Shown: piece by piece, positions 38,276 through 47,961 of the stretch | How positions within the stretch are numbered: position 1 is the first letter of the stretch | How the letters are laid out: each line of letters opens with the position of its first letter | NCBI GenBank assembly: GCA_022771625.1 | Contig: JALFCW010000082.1 | Coordinates: 1 to 64,000, forward strand | Length of the DNA: 64,000 nt | Reading direction: 5' to 3' | Origin: Prevotella sp. | Lineage (GTDB): Bacteria; Bacteroidota; Bacteroidia; Bacteroidales; Bacteroidaceae | Made by a program: the position numbers and the translations under genes | The notes under the pieces: generated by a model | What the model was told of the DNA's origin: nothing | What the model saw: only the letters and a program-made list of their open reading frames with translations | Database searches by the model: none

Positions 38276-39220
38276 TTAACAATTTAACAATTTCTGAACA
38301 TAGTATTCGGCAAAGTCCTTGCAACCTTCAGGCAACTGGTGACGTGTTATACGGTCGCTCACCTCTCGCAATTTTAGAAACAATCGTTCGCCAGGCTTAT
38401 CGTTGTCGGGATACATGTGTAGCGAGAGTCCGTTGAGCGGTTTGAGGTCGTCTGGTTTGAGTAATGTTGCCGATGGTATGGCAATGGCCTTGTGTCCTGC
38501 CGACATCATAGCCCAGCAGTCACTGCATCCCTCAGTGACGAAGAGCGGTTCACCGGGTTTCAGCATACGTAATATCTGTAGGTTATACACGTGGCATTGG
38601 CTTCCCTTTAGAAATCTGAACCTCGGTTCGCCCTCTATTTTCTTTTTTGCATATTGTCCGAGGTATCTCCACTGTATGCTCTGCAGTCGGCCGTCGAGTC
38701 CGAAGTAGGGAATGATTAGATGGGAGTCATTGCTGTTGATGCCACACCACTTGATTACCCTCGGGTCGAGTTTTCTCTCGTTGAAGAGGAATGCTTTTGC
38801 CGCATCGGTGATTATGGGATGTTCCACAAGATATGTCAATTTTGAGATGTCGGGAACATTGACCTTTTGATGCGTTTCAACTGGCATCAGCGGTCGCCTT
38901 TTCACTCCCCTCATTGGTCGTCCTGTACCGTTGTCTATGGATATCCCGAACGTTTGTGCCAGCCATCTCACGGCATCCCTGAAGTTGAGTCCTTCCACCT
39001 GCATGCACAGGTCGATAGGACCGCCGTAGTGGTCACACACATAGCATCTAAACTTGTTTTTTGCCTCATTAAAATGTAGCGACGGTTTTGAGTCGTTGTG
39101 ATATGGACATAGTGCCCAGTGTCGTGCCACATTGAGGCCTAAGGCATCAGCCACCTGCTCGATGGGCAGGTCGCTGATTTTCTGGATGTCATATTGCTTT
39201 ATCATGGTTTCAATTTCCAA
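38276..39220 (-). CDS. CHC2 zinc-finger DNA primase with toprim
   Basis: ALCPYHNDSKPSLHFNEAKNKFRCYVCDHYGGPIDLCMQVEGLNFRDAVRWLAQTFGI; FVTEGCSDCWAMMSAGHKAIAIPSA. Confidence 0.9.
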   Translation of the reverse strand: MEIETMIKQYDIQKISDLPIEQVADALGLNVARHWALCPYHNDSKPSLHFNEAKNKFRCYVCDHYGGPIDLCMQVEGLNFRDAVRWLAQTFGISIDNGTGRPMRGVKRRPLMPVETHQKVNVPDISKLTYLVEHPIITDAAKAFLFNERKLDPRVIKWCGINSNDSHLIIPYFGLDGRLQSIQWRYLGQYAKKKIEGEPRFRFLKGSQCHVYNLQILRMLKPGEPLFVTEGCSDCWAMMSAGHKAIAIPSATLLKPDDLKPLNGLSLHMYPDNDKPGERLFLKLREVSDRITRHQLPEGCKDFAEYYVQKLLNC

Positions 39221-39251
39221 TTTTCAACTTTCAATTTTCAATATTCAATTT

Positions 39252-40724
39252 TCAACTTCTCAGTTTCTCATATACGTTCTTTGCTGTTTTCCTTATCCAT
39301 CCTTTGGCGTTCCATTGGCTGAGGAAGAACCTTGCGTCGGTGGATAGTTCGTTTTTGGTGATGAGTTCTTCGAGTTGTGCTCGGGTGAATGTAGTGGTGA
39401 GTTGGTCTATGAGAGCCTTGCGGCTGTCGATTTTTGCACCTGCCAATCGCTTCATATAGTAGTCCTCATATTGTTGTCCCCAACGGTTGTTGGTGGATTT
39501 CAAACAGAAGTCGGCCATAAACTTGTAGAATTTTCGGCATAACTTTCGAATCTCCAACTCGGAGTGAATCTCTCTGCCTGCCATCTCATTGTCGAGCAGA
39601 TAGAGGTGGTATAGTAGTCCGGTGCATCTGAAGGCGTTGACAGAGGCGCGCTTGCGGAAAGAGTCGATTGACAGGAATCCCTTCACTCCGCGGTCCTTCA
39701 TGTCCTTCACCTGTCGGCACATCTTGTTGGTCCACTTGTCGATGTCGGCAAAAAGCCACGACATGTCGAGGTTGATTACAGGTCGCAGTCCTCCGTCCTC
39801 GCTGTAAGTCTGTCTCATCAGTAATTCGAGCATCCTCTTGATATTGGCTTCCTGCTCGGGTGTGAAATCCTCGAAATGTGCAGGGTTGGCACCTGTCTCG
39901 TCCTCCAATGTGCATATGATGGCTCTTGAGCATCCGCCTCCCACAATCTCGCGCTTGTTGAACACGTCATCTACATCCTGTGGCGTACCGCAGAACATCG
40001 AGCAAATCTGTACGTCAGCAATTGCCGAATACGAATTATCGGAGGCGAAATCTTGTCCGAATTTCGAACCGATGTCGTATGCCACTCTCATGACGGTTCT
40101 GAGATTCGAGAATCCCGACTTGCCAGCATCGTTCACCTGTGCTAACTCTTCAGCCCACATCCAAAATGTGAGATAGTCGCCTAAGATGCGCTTGTAGTAG
40201 TCGGCACGCTTCACGATGACCGTCTTAGACGTGGATGGTGGTAGGCATCGGATGGTGGTCTTCGGCGCCTCGCCAATCTTCTCGTTTTGCGTTCGGGCGT
40301 TCTTTTTCTCGCGGTATTCCTGTTCTTGTCGTCTCTGTTTTTCGTCGAGAGCCTCAAGAGTGGGAGTGATAATCTGCTCAACCACATCAGCAAAACATCC
40401 CTTACCCGTGCTGGGCGGTGCCTCGAACACAACCTGCACATGACAAGCATGGCGCCTCTTGCGGTCGTAGGGATAAGCCATTCTAATTCGGCAGTCGATA
40501 GCCCCAAGGGGCGAGAATAGCGAGAGCATGATAGGCACCTTGCGTTTCATGGGAGCCGTTATTAGGTTCTCGCGGAATATACTTGGAAAGAGTGTCTCCC
40601 TGAATGGCAGCTTCACATAGTCGGCTGTTTTGAATGGCGCGAGGTCTTCGTCCTCGTCCACCTCCGTGACAACGGCAGCAGGCTCTGCCTCAGTCTCTTG
40701 GAAAATGTCTTTTTCTTCACTCAT
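39252..40724 (-). CDS. DUF3987 domain-containing protein (helicase/primase-associated)
   Basis: FEAPPSTGKGCFADVVEQI P-loop-like; DUF3987 organisation; probable ATG at 40724. Confidence 0.78.
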   Translation of the reverse strand: MSEEKDIFQETEAEPAAVVTEVDEDEDLAPFKTADYVKLPFRETLFPSIFRENLITAPMKRKVPIMLSLFSPLGAIDCRIRMAYPYDRKRRHACHVQVVFEAPPSTGKGCFADVVEQIITPTLEALDEKQRRQEQEYREKKNARTQNEKIGEAPKTTIRCLPPSTSKTVIVKRADYYKRILGDYLTFWMWAEELAQVNDAGKSGFSNLRTVMRVAYDIGSKFGQDFASDNSYSAIADVQICSMFCGTPQDVDDVFNKREIVGGGCSRAIICTLEDETGANPAHFEDFTPEQEANIKRMLELLMRQTYSEDGGLRPVINLDMSWLFADIDKWTNKMCRQVKDMKDRGVKGFLSIDSFRKRASVNAFRCTGLLYHLYLLDNEMAGREIHSELEIRKLCRKFYKFMADFCLKSTNNRWGQQYEDYYMKRLAGAKIDSRKALIDQLTTTFTRAQLEELITKNELSTDARFFLSQWNAKGWIRKTAKNVYEKLRS

Positions 40725-40737
40725 ATTCGTGGATTTT

Positions 40738-41058
40738 TTAGTCAATTACATTAAATGCATTTAGGATTTCCGAATACACGTCGAAAGCCAACATGCTGCG
40801 GTCGAGGCTTTTATTGGCCTGTATCGTCTTCATGTGAATCTGATACTTGCCGTCCTGCCGGTGCACGAGTGAGCAATACTTGCCGTCATAAAGCTTAGGG
40901 TTTCGCTTTACGCTCTTCACCTTCACGGCCTCCTCAAACCTGAACCCGTCGTCTGTGCGCGAGATTACTCCGTTGAGGCAGCCGTTGTTGTCGAGCCTCT
41001 CCGATGTTGACTGAAACTGGCACACCAAGTTGGTGGCATTAAAAATCTTTTTTTCCAT
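40738..41058 (-). CDS. Hypothetical protein of the primase module
   Basis: ORF MEKKIFNATNLVCQFQSTSERLDNNG...; no recognised family. Confidence 0.55.
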   Translation of the reverse strand: MEKKIFNATNLVCQFQSTSERLDNNGCLNGVISRTDDGFRFEEAVKVKSVKRNPKLYDGKYCSLVHRQDGKYQIHMKTIQANKSLDRSMLAFDVYSEILNAFNVID

Positions 41059-41078
41059 AGTTGAGTATTTTATTAATG

Positions 41079-41432
41079 TTAATAATTTAAGTTCTTGATG
41101 TAGTGTGACATAGGGATGATGTCGCGGTCGGGTCGCAAATACAGGTCGGGGTTGTAGCGGATGTGTGACAGTTCCACTTTGCTCCAACAGCTAATCTCCA
41201 CATCATACTGCTTCAGGCATTGCCCGATAATCATTCTTGATACTTCAAGCATACTTAGGCTACCTTTGTATTCAGTAGCCTTGCCTAAGTTCGTCACAAT
41301 CGCAATAGCCTTTTCGTTGAGATAGCAATATTTTTTCACGAATGGCCAGTGTCGCAGATGCTCTGCCACCAACTCGAGGTTCTCTGGCTTGAGCGTAGTG
41401 ATGAAACATTGATAGTAATATTTTCTTTTCAT
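41079..41432 (-). CDS. Hypothetical protein of the primase module
   Basis: ORF MKRKYYYQCFITTLKPENLELVAEHLRHWPFVKKYCYLNEK...; no recognised family. Confidence 0.55.
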   Translation of the reverse strand: MKRKYYYQCFITTLKPENLELVAEHLRHWPFVKKYCYLNEKAIAIVTNLGKATEYKGSLSMLEVSRMIIGQCLKQYDVEISCWSKVELSHIRYNPDLYLRPDRDIIPMSHYIKNLNY

Positions 41433-41661
41433 TTTTTTGTATATGTCGAGAGGGATGGTTTTCTCTCGAATCCGTTGCAAAGGTATTGATGACTCAAATG
41501 CTCAATCATTTTTTTTCGTACGATTTGAGTCAATATTGCAAGTTATGCCATATCTGGCTGATTGTCAGAGAGAAATAATTTTTATCAAATAAAAGTTTTT
41601 TTTCAGTTATTGACTCAGTCGATGGTGCAGTCAAAAAAAGTAGGAAAAAAGAGGAAAATCC

Positions 41662-41693
41662 TTTGGCAGTAACCGAAATATTTTGTAATTTTG
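41662..41693 (+). promoter_or_regulatory. Bacteroidota-type promoter TTTG-N20-TAATTTTG before the TcmP operon
   Basis: TTTG 41662-41665, 20-nt spacer, TAATTTTG 41686-41693; ATG at 41720. Confidence 0.75.
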
Positions 41694-41719
41694 CATTTCG
41701 TATCACAAACGCTTTATTT

Positions 41720-42631
41720 ATGGCAAAGAAAAGGAGCATTGACGAATATATGATACGCACATTGTCGTATTATCAGTCTCAGGGTGGCATTTACTCTGAG
41801 ATTATCACTCTATTGATGCAACTAAGGGAGAAAAAAGGCTATCGCAATCTCATTCCGCTGCCTGCAAAGGTGCTCAATGCCGCTTCATATTACTATGACG
41901 AGATGAAGGATGGCAATCGTGACCTTGCATGCGGCACTCCAAATATTCTTGTAGATAGTGTAGTAACCATAATGGCAGCTGCCGACAATAATAAAGAGGT
42001 TAAAGAAAAGATGATAGAAGTGGTGAAAAACGATGAAAAGTTTTTTCCTCATTTCACAAAACTCTTAGAGAAATTAGAAAAACAAGATGACAACACAGAC
42101 TTTAAGGCTGAGATAGAGAGCCTGAGGGCAGAAAGCGAGAAGCTGCAAGCAGAATTAATGGCAAAAGACTCGGCAATCGACATGCTATTAGACTCATTGA
42201 CTCTTGTCTCGCAAGAGAAGGATACCATGTCAGCCAAATTAGCGGCAGCAGAGAAGCGATGCCAGATAGCAGAGCAGAATAAATACGAGGGCAGTTCGCT
42301 CGACCGCTATTTCACCCTCGACAACATTCTTAAATGGATAGAGGGTCGCAAGCAGTATATTTATGCTGATCAGGTGTTCCGCATGTTGTCCGACATGAAG
42401 GACGGAATAGCCACCCAAGACGAGAGTATGAGAATAAAGCGCTTGGAAGAAGATATGTTGGCAAAGGAACAGCCACGCAACATCATCAATAACAATTATG
42501 CCTATGGCAGCAATCAGATGACTGGCATGCTGAATAATCCCCAATTGCCGATAGGTATGACACTCGAGGATTTTAAAAAAGAGGTTGAAAATTGGATTAA
42601 AAATAAGAACCATGAGCAGCAACAAGGATGA
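41720..42631 (+). CDS. Hypothetical coiled-coil protein, first gene of the TcmP operon
   Basis: MAKKRSIDEYMIRTLSYYQSQGG...; coiled-coil LRAESEKLQAELMAKDSAIDMLLDSL; C-term RNIINNNYAYGSNQ. Confidence 0.7.
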   Translation: MAKKRSIDEYMIRTLSYYQSQGGIYSEIITLLMQLREKKGYRNLIPLPAKVLNAASYYYDEMKDGNRDLACGTPNILVDSVVTIMAAADNNKEVKEKMIEVVKNDEKFFPHFTKLLEKLEKQDDNTDFKAEIESLRAESEKLQAELMAKDSAIDMLLDSLTLVSQEKDTMSAKLAAAEKRCQIAEQNKYEGSSLDRYFTLDNILKWIEGRKQYIYADQVFRMLSDMKDGIATQDESMRIKRLEEDMLAKEQPRNIINNNYAYGSNQMTGMLNNPQLPIGMTLEDFKKEVENWIKNKNHEQQQG

Positions 42632-43259
42632 AGTAAAAATATACAATGAGAACCACATGGAGAACTGCAATGTTTTCCAGGGCGACATCTATGGCGCCAC
42701 ATTCCCCTTGCCAGGGGCGAATGTCACCATAAACCAATATTATGGCAAGGGACAGAAACCCAAAAGCGAGGTGGAGGAGGGAAATGTGGAGCCGGCAGAA
42801 GCACGAGAGCGTCGCAAGTTGGAGGCCATTAAGGCGATAACCGACCGATTTGACTTCAATGACGAAATGCTTGGTTATGACTCCCTTGGCCGACGAATTA
42901 CCTCGGAGCGCATTGCCGTGCTCTTTAGCAAATGTCTTGGCATTGGCAGCTATCCCTCGCGCCCATATCGCCTCATGATAGAACAGGTGTGGGTGCTGCT
43001 CATCGACGCCCGCAAACAATGCACCAAGCGCCCTGGCGAGGATTACTTCCGTCAGACTGTGCTCAACATCGTGGGGTATTTTGTGAGCAGGGGTATCATC
43101 TGCGGAGCCAAGCTCGACATCGCCCAATGCATATTCGCCGATGCCGACGCCAATCTCGCGCGCAATATCGAGAGGAATATCGAGTCGGCTGTCTTTCCCG
43201 AGGGATTGGCGGATATGTTGGACCTTTATATAGAGAAACTGAGAAATGGAGAGTTTTGA
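42612..43259 (+). CDS. Hypothetical protein, second gene of the TcmP operon
   Basis: MSSNKDEVKIYNENHMENCNVFQGDIYGATFPLPGANVTINQYYG...; overlaps both neighbours. Confidence 0.68.
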   Translation: MSSNKDEVKIYNENHMENCNVFQGDIYGATFPLPGANVTINQYYGKGQKPKSEVEEGNVEPAEARERRKLEAIKAITDRFDFNDEMLGYDSLGRRITSERIAVLFSKCLGIGSYPSRPYRLMIEQVWVLLIDARKQCTKRPGEDYFRQTVLNIVGYFVSRGIICGAKLDIAQCIFADADANLARNIERNIESAVFPEGLADMLDLYIEKLRNGEF

Positions 43260-44166
43260 TAAATCGAATATTGACAATTGGGGCGGATTGTGGACCGAAC
43301 AGAAGCTCGACACCTTCGAGAGTTATGTCAAGGCATATCTCACGATAATGAATGTATATCGTGAGAAATACAACTGGAAACTCATCTATTTCGACGGGTT
43401 TGCCGGAAGCGGCACGCGCTCTAACGAGGAGTTGGAGGACGAACATCGCAAGTCGCTCGACCTCTTCGAGGGCAATGTGGATGACGACGAGATGAAGGTG
43501 TATCAAGGAGCTGCCGAAAGGGTGGTGAGACTTGAGGAGAAGATGCGAGGATTCGATTTCTATTATTTTATCGACCTCAAGGAAGACAACTGCCTGCGGC
43601 TCGAACTCAAGCTGAGGCAATACCCAGTGAAGGGTTTGATGCAGTTCCGCCCTGGCGATGCCAACATGGCAGCACGCCAATTAGGCAATGCACTGAAACA
43701 AAAGCCCTATCTGAAAGCCCTCGCCCTGCTCGATCCCTTCGGCATGAACTTGGAGTGGGCTACCATCGAGTCGATAGCATGCAAGGGCATAGACTTGTGG
43801 ATACTCATTCCGAGCGGAGTGATAGTCAATCGACTGCTCGACAAGCAAGCCCAACTCATCCATCACGAGAAACTGTCCTCGTTCTTCGGAATGTCGAAAG
43901 AGGAGATAAGGAAATGGTTTTATGAAGAGAAAACCGAGATAGATCTCTTTGCTGAGGAACGAGTGTGGTATCAAAAGGTGGATAATCCCATCAAACGCAT
44001 AGCCGACCTGTATGTGGAGCGCTTGGGCGAGCTCTTTCCCTACGTCACCCCCGAGCCTCTTGTGATGCGCAACAGTCGCTATGTACCAATATTCCATTTC
44101 GTGTGCGCCAGCTACAACTCCACTGCGGTAAAGATAGCTCAACAGATAATAACCAAGCGACAGTAA
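43246..44166 (+). CDS. tcmP: Three-Cys-motif partner protein (TcmP), copy 1
   Basis: GGLWTEQKLDTFESYVKAYLTIMNVYREKYNWKLIYFDGFAGSGTRS; LALLDPFGMNLEW. Confidence 0.88.
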   Translation: MESFDKSNIDNWGGLWTEQKLDTFESYVKAYLTIMNVYREKYNWKLIYFDGFAGSGTRSNEELEDEHRKSLDLFEGNVDDDEMKVYQGAAERVVRLEEKMRGFDFYYFIDLKEDNCLRLELKLRQYPVKGLMQFRPGDANMAARQLGNALKQKPYLKALALLDPFGMNLEWATIESIACKGIDLWILIPSGVIVNRLLDKQAQLIHHEKLSSFFGMSKEEIRKWFYEEKTEIDLFAEERVWYQKVDNPIKRIADLYVERLGELFPYVTPEPLVMRNSRYVPIFHFVCASYNSTAVKIAQQIITKRQ

Positions 44167-44171
44167 GAAAA

Positions 44172-45329
44172 ATGGATAAGACCAAAATATCCGCCAAGGA
44201 CGTGATGAAACCACACTCCGAAGCCAAGGTGTTGTTCTATCAGAAATACCTCGACATAAAACTCATGATTCTCGTGTGTGCCCATTTTGCGCGCGAGATA
44301 CACATCTACGACCTCTTCTGTGGCCGTGGAATATATGCCGACGGCAAGAAAGGCTCGCCCATAAGGGCATACGAGACGATTTGCAACGTCAGGCATAAAA
44401 GACCAGGATATGACAAGCCCATCTACCTGCATCTCAACGACCGCAACCGCAGATGCATCGAGAAGGTAAGGGGATATATCGAGGCACTGCCAAAATCCGA
44501 TACCCCTCCATGCAATGTGGAATACACCAATATGGACGCAACATCCATACTGATGCAACTCGGCAATAGTGGAAAAACGAAAAAGGGTATAGTCAACGTG
44601 TTCTTCATCGACCCCTACGGATATAAGCAAATAAGTCGCAAGTTTCTCGAATATCTGCTCAGATTGGGCAGTAGCGAGATTCTGCTCTTCCTGCCTGTGT
44701 CCTTCATGCAGCGGTTCACCAAGCATGCTTTCAGTAAGGATGTAACCCCAGGCTCTTTGCCCCTCAGGCATTTCATATCGGATTATTTCCCCGAGGGCCA
44801 TCCTATGCGCACAGGACACACCATCGACATTGGGCATTATGTGGATTATCTTGCCGAGGCATTCTCGTGTGGCGGGCAGTTCTTCACCACGGCCTATCCC
44901 ATCGAGCGAAACGAGCACAACCTCTTTGCCCTCTTCTTTTTCTCGAGGCATATCTTCAGCTATGAGAAGATACTCGACATCAAGTGGAAGATGATCGACC
45001 AGTGGGGATTCGGATTCCATCTGCCCGACGAGCAGGCAGGCTTGTTTGAGGAGCAATTCAAGGCCGACCGAATCGCTGAAATGCTCGAACAACTGAGGGT
45101 GGCACTTGTCTCTTATCTTGCCCAGAAGGTGCGCACCAACAAGGATATATACGACTTCACCGTAAGGCATGGTTATCTGCCCAAGCATGCAAAAGCCATA
45201 TTGCGTGATATGCGCAACAACAACCAATTGTCAGTCATGGACATCATGACGCAAGAGGAAATATCCAACAAAAATCGTTTTGACATTGAATATAAAAAGG
45301 AAGCAACATTAATTTATAAGATACTATGA
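44172..45329 (+). CDS. tcmP: Three-Cys-motif partner-like protein (TcmP), divergent copy 2
   Basis: HSEAKVLFYQKYLDIKLMILVCAHFAREIHIYDLFCGRGIYADGKKGSPIRAYE; VFFIDPYGYKQI. Confidence 0.8.
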   Translation: MDKTKISAKDVMKPHSEAKVLFYQKYLDIKLMILVCAHFAREIHIYDLFCGRGIYADGKKGSPIRAYETICNVRHKRPGYDKPIYLHLNDRNRRCIEKVRGYIEALPKSDTPPCNVEYTNMDATSILMQLGNSGKTKKGIVNVFFIDPYGYKQISRKFLEYLLRLGSSEILLFLPVSFMQRFTKHAFSKDVTPGSLPLRHFISDYFPEGHPMRTGHTIDIGHYVDYLAEAFSCGGQFFTTAYPIERNEHNLFALFFFSRHIFSYEKILDIKWKMIDQWGFGFHLPDEQAGLFEEQFKADRIAEMLEQLRVALVSYLAQKVRTNKDIYDFTVRHGYLPKHAKAILRDMRNNNQLSVMDIMTQEEISNKNRFDIEYKKEATLIYKIL

Positions 45330-46054
45330 GGACAACCAAGATAGAATGGACCGAACGCACGTGGAACCCCGTGACGGGATGCACCAAGCAGTCGCCAGGC
45401 TGCGCACATTGTTATGCCGAGACTATGGCACGACGCCTGCACGCCATGGGGCTGAAGAAATATGGCAACGGCTTTGAACCGACTCTTCATCCCGAATCGC
45501 TCGACGAACCGTTAGCATGGAAAAAGGGCAGCAGCATCTTCGTATGCTCAATGAGCGACCTATTCCATCCCGACGTGCCATTTGAATTTATCGACAAGGT
45601 AATGGCCACCATCGAGGCCACACCTCAACATCGCTACCAGCTGCTCACCAAGCGGGCCGAGCGTATGGCGGAATATTTTTCCACCCGCGAGGTGCCGGTC
45701 AATGCATGGCTTGGAGTCACGGTGGAATGTCGCCAGGTGCTGTCGCGCATTGATGCACTCAGAAGCATAGAGGATGCTACCGTGCGTTTCCTCTCGTGCG
45801 AACCCTTGCTCGAAGACCTTGGCGACTTCGACCTCACTGGCATCCAATGGATGATAGTGGGAGGCGAGAGCGGTCCCAATGCCCGTCCAATGCACGAGCA
45901 GTGGGTGCTCAATCTGCGCCAGCTTGCCAAGCGTCATCGTGTATCCTTCTTCTTCAAGCAGTGGGGCACATGGGGACGCGACGGTGTGAAGCGCTCCAAG
46001 CATGCCAACGGCAAGAAACTCGAAGGCAAGGTGGTGCAGCAGATGCCGAGGTGA
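45326..46054 (+). CDS. DUF5131 / phage Gp37-Gp68 family three-Cys-motif protein
   Basis: TKIEWTERTWNPVTGCTKQSPGCAHCYAETMARRL (CX6CX2C); VGGESGPNARPM; FFFKQWGTWG. Confidence 0.93.
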   Translation: MRTTKIEWTERTWNPVTGCTKQSPGCAHCYAETMARRLHAMGLKKYGNGFEPTLHPESLDEPLAWKKGSSIFVCSMSDLFHPDVPFEFIDKVMATIEATPQHRYQLLTKRAERMAEYFSTREVPVNAWLGVTVECRQVLSRIDALRSIEDATVRFLSCEPLLEDLGDFDLTGIQWMIVGGESGPNARPMHEQWVLNLRQLAKRHRVSFFFKQWGTWGRDGVKRSKHANGKKLEGKVVQQMPR

Positions 46055-46092
46055 GGATTTCACATATCCACAGAATAATTATAAAGTGTTTT

Positions 46093-47112
46093 CTAATTTG
46101 CAATGGTATTTATTGTTCTTTCTCGTACATTGGACAATGGTACACTATTGAGTCGCGTTATCTTTTTATTCCTAATCAATATACGAAAATAGGGACATTT
46201 GCCATTAATACGTAAATCCTTGCCATCATCACCTTTTCGGAATTTGACAATCTCGAATTGCTCAGGATTATATTTATGCAAAAAAGTGATAGGAACTCCC
46301 ATCAATCCTGCATAGTCTTTGGGGATGTCTTGTGTTTTATTCACATTTATGCCATTACAGTTATCATAAGTCGGGTAGGCTTCCTCATTGCCATAATAGT
46401 ATTTGGTAAGGATAATATCATCATGGCGTTGTTTAAGTTCCAAGTTAGTAAGCCATAAACAACCATTTGTAGCAATTATGGTTTGACCTTCTTTATTCAC
46501 ACTTATTTCTGTCCCATATTGCTGATAATGATTCGGAACAATAAACCCAGAAATCCCACGACCAAGATTTACCCCTAACCATGCCTTGTTTGCTTGAATC
46601 AACTCAAATATTTCCTTATATGTAATAGCGTTGACATTACCTATGACGAGAAATTGTTTTTTATATCTCACTATTTGAGCAATAAATTCACGGAACAAAG
46701 AGAATGGAGGATTAGTTACTACAATGTCAGACTGTAATAACAAATCCACACTCTCCCTGCTGCGAAAGTCACCATCTCCATGGAAATGACAAATTATCAT
46801 ATTTTCATCTGAACCTTCATATTCACAATAGTAAGGTCTTTCATCAACTTGTATTTGAAAGAGATCATTTGATTGTTCCCTATAGAATGAAGCAATGAGT
46901 TTGCGCAGGCCTAATCTTTGAAAGTTTTCCTTAAAGAACCGAAAAAAGTTACTCACTTTTGGGTCGTCACAATTACAGTAAACAACCTTGCCACAGAAGC
47001 ATTCAGGATAATACTGCAATTCACTCTCGATGTCACAAAGTTGTGTATAGAATTCGTCACTTTTTGATTTCTTTGCCTTTTGAAGAAGGTTGTTTGTTGC
47101 TTTTCTCACCAT
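46093..47112 (-). CDS. EcoRI-family adenine-specific DNA methyltransferase (predicted GAATTC)
   Basis: KKSKSDEFYTQLCDIESELQYY, VVYCNCDDPKVSNFFRFF, SDIVVTNPPFSLFREFIAQI, LGRGISGFIVPNHY; recalled similarity to M.EcoRI. Confidence 0.92.
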   Translation of the reverse strand: MVRKATNNLLQKAKKSKSDEFYTQLCDIESELQYYPECFCGKVVYCNCDDPKVSNFFRFFKENFQRLGLRKLIASFYREQSNDLFQIQVDERPYYCEYEGSDENMIICHFHGDGDFRSRESVDLLLQSDIVVTNPPFSLFREFIAQIVRYKKQFLVIGNVNAITYKEIFELIQANKAWLGVNLGRGISGFIVPNHYQQYGTEISVNKEGQTIIATNGCLWLTNLELKQRHDDIILTKYYYGNEEAYPTYDNCNGINVNKTQDIPKDYAGLMGVPITFLHKYNPEQFEIVKFRKGDDGKDLRINGKCPYFRILIRNKKITRLNSVPLSNVRERTINTIAN

Positions 47113-47115
47113 TAA

Positions 47116-47946
47116 TTATCCTTTCATTTGATTCCACAAATCTCTACCTAACATTTGAAGTGATGTTTCAGCAACCTCAAACATTATCTCAAACATTTTT
47201 TGTCTATCCCAACTTCTACCATTGCCTTGTGTATATATAGAAGCTGCCTGCAACATGATAGTTTTATCTTCGTGTTGCACAAATTTGTTTTTGCATAAGT
47301 TTGTATTTATTGGCATACCATAGTTGGCAGCGGTCAGTCTATCCAACCTGTTCAGTATACCAGAATTATATTCCAATATAACGACTCTCCCGTCAGGTCT
47401 TGTAACATGGACTGTTTCAGTTAAGAAATTTGAACCTTCCAAAAATAGCACGTATGGGAAATGAGATTCAGAAAGCATATAATTGGCGATTTCAGAGATG
47501 TTTTTGTGAGAACGCTCAATAGCATTTCCGGCAGCCATGAGATCCTGATCTTTCTTTGTTCCAACCAATTCTCCTTTTTCAATATTCTCAATATCTTTAC
47601 CTTGATGTTTTGCCTCAGAGACTAATACAACTCGCCATTTGTTATTGTCGTCCTGCACCTCAATTATACCACCATCAGGAATAATGCTCGCATTTTCGAC
47701 AAATAGAGTCTGTCCAAGATATTTGTCGACTTTTTGTAATGCCTCATTTATCTCTTTCTTTTCAATGCTCTGACGATACCTAAATGTTAGGTTTGGGTAC
47801 TTATGCTCTAAAGCACTTTTTACTACATGAGAAACATCCCCAGTAGTCTTATCGTGTTTCTTCGCTTCTAAACCAAATATACCGATGACACCTTGACTTT
47901 CTCTGTGCTGTGTCGTCAGTCTTGTTGATTGATTCTTCTTTGCCAT
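47116..47946 (-). CDS. EcoRI-family type II restriction endonuclease (predicted GAATTC)
   Basis: QGVIGIFGLEAKKHD, PDGGIIEVQDDNNKWRVVLVSEAKHQGKDIENI, QDLMAAGNAIERSHKNISEIANYMLSESHFPYVLFLEGSNFLTE, LDRLTAANYGMPINTNLC closely match remembered R.EcoRI. Confidence 0.96.
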   Translation of the reverse strand: MAKKNQSTRLTTQHRESQGVIGIFGLEAKKHDKTTGDVSHVVKSALEHKYPNLTFRYRQSIEKKEINEALQKVDKYLGQTLFVENASIIPDGGIIEVQDDNNKWRVVLVSEAKHQGKDIENIEKGELVGTKKDQDLMAAGNAIERSHKNISEIANYMLSESHFPYVLFLEGSNFLTETVHVTRPDGRVVILEYNSGILNRLDRLTAANYGMPINTNLCKNKFVQHEDKTIMLQAASIYTQGNGRSWDRQKMFEIMFEVAETSLQMLGRDLWNQMKG

Positions 47947-47961
47947 ATTATTTTTCTATTA

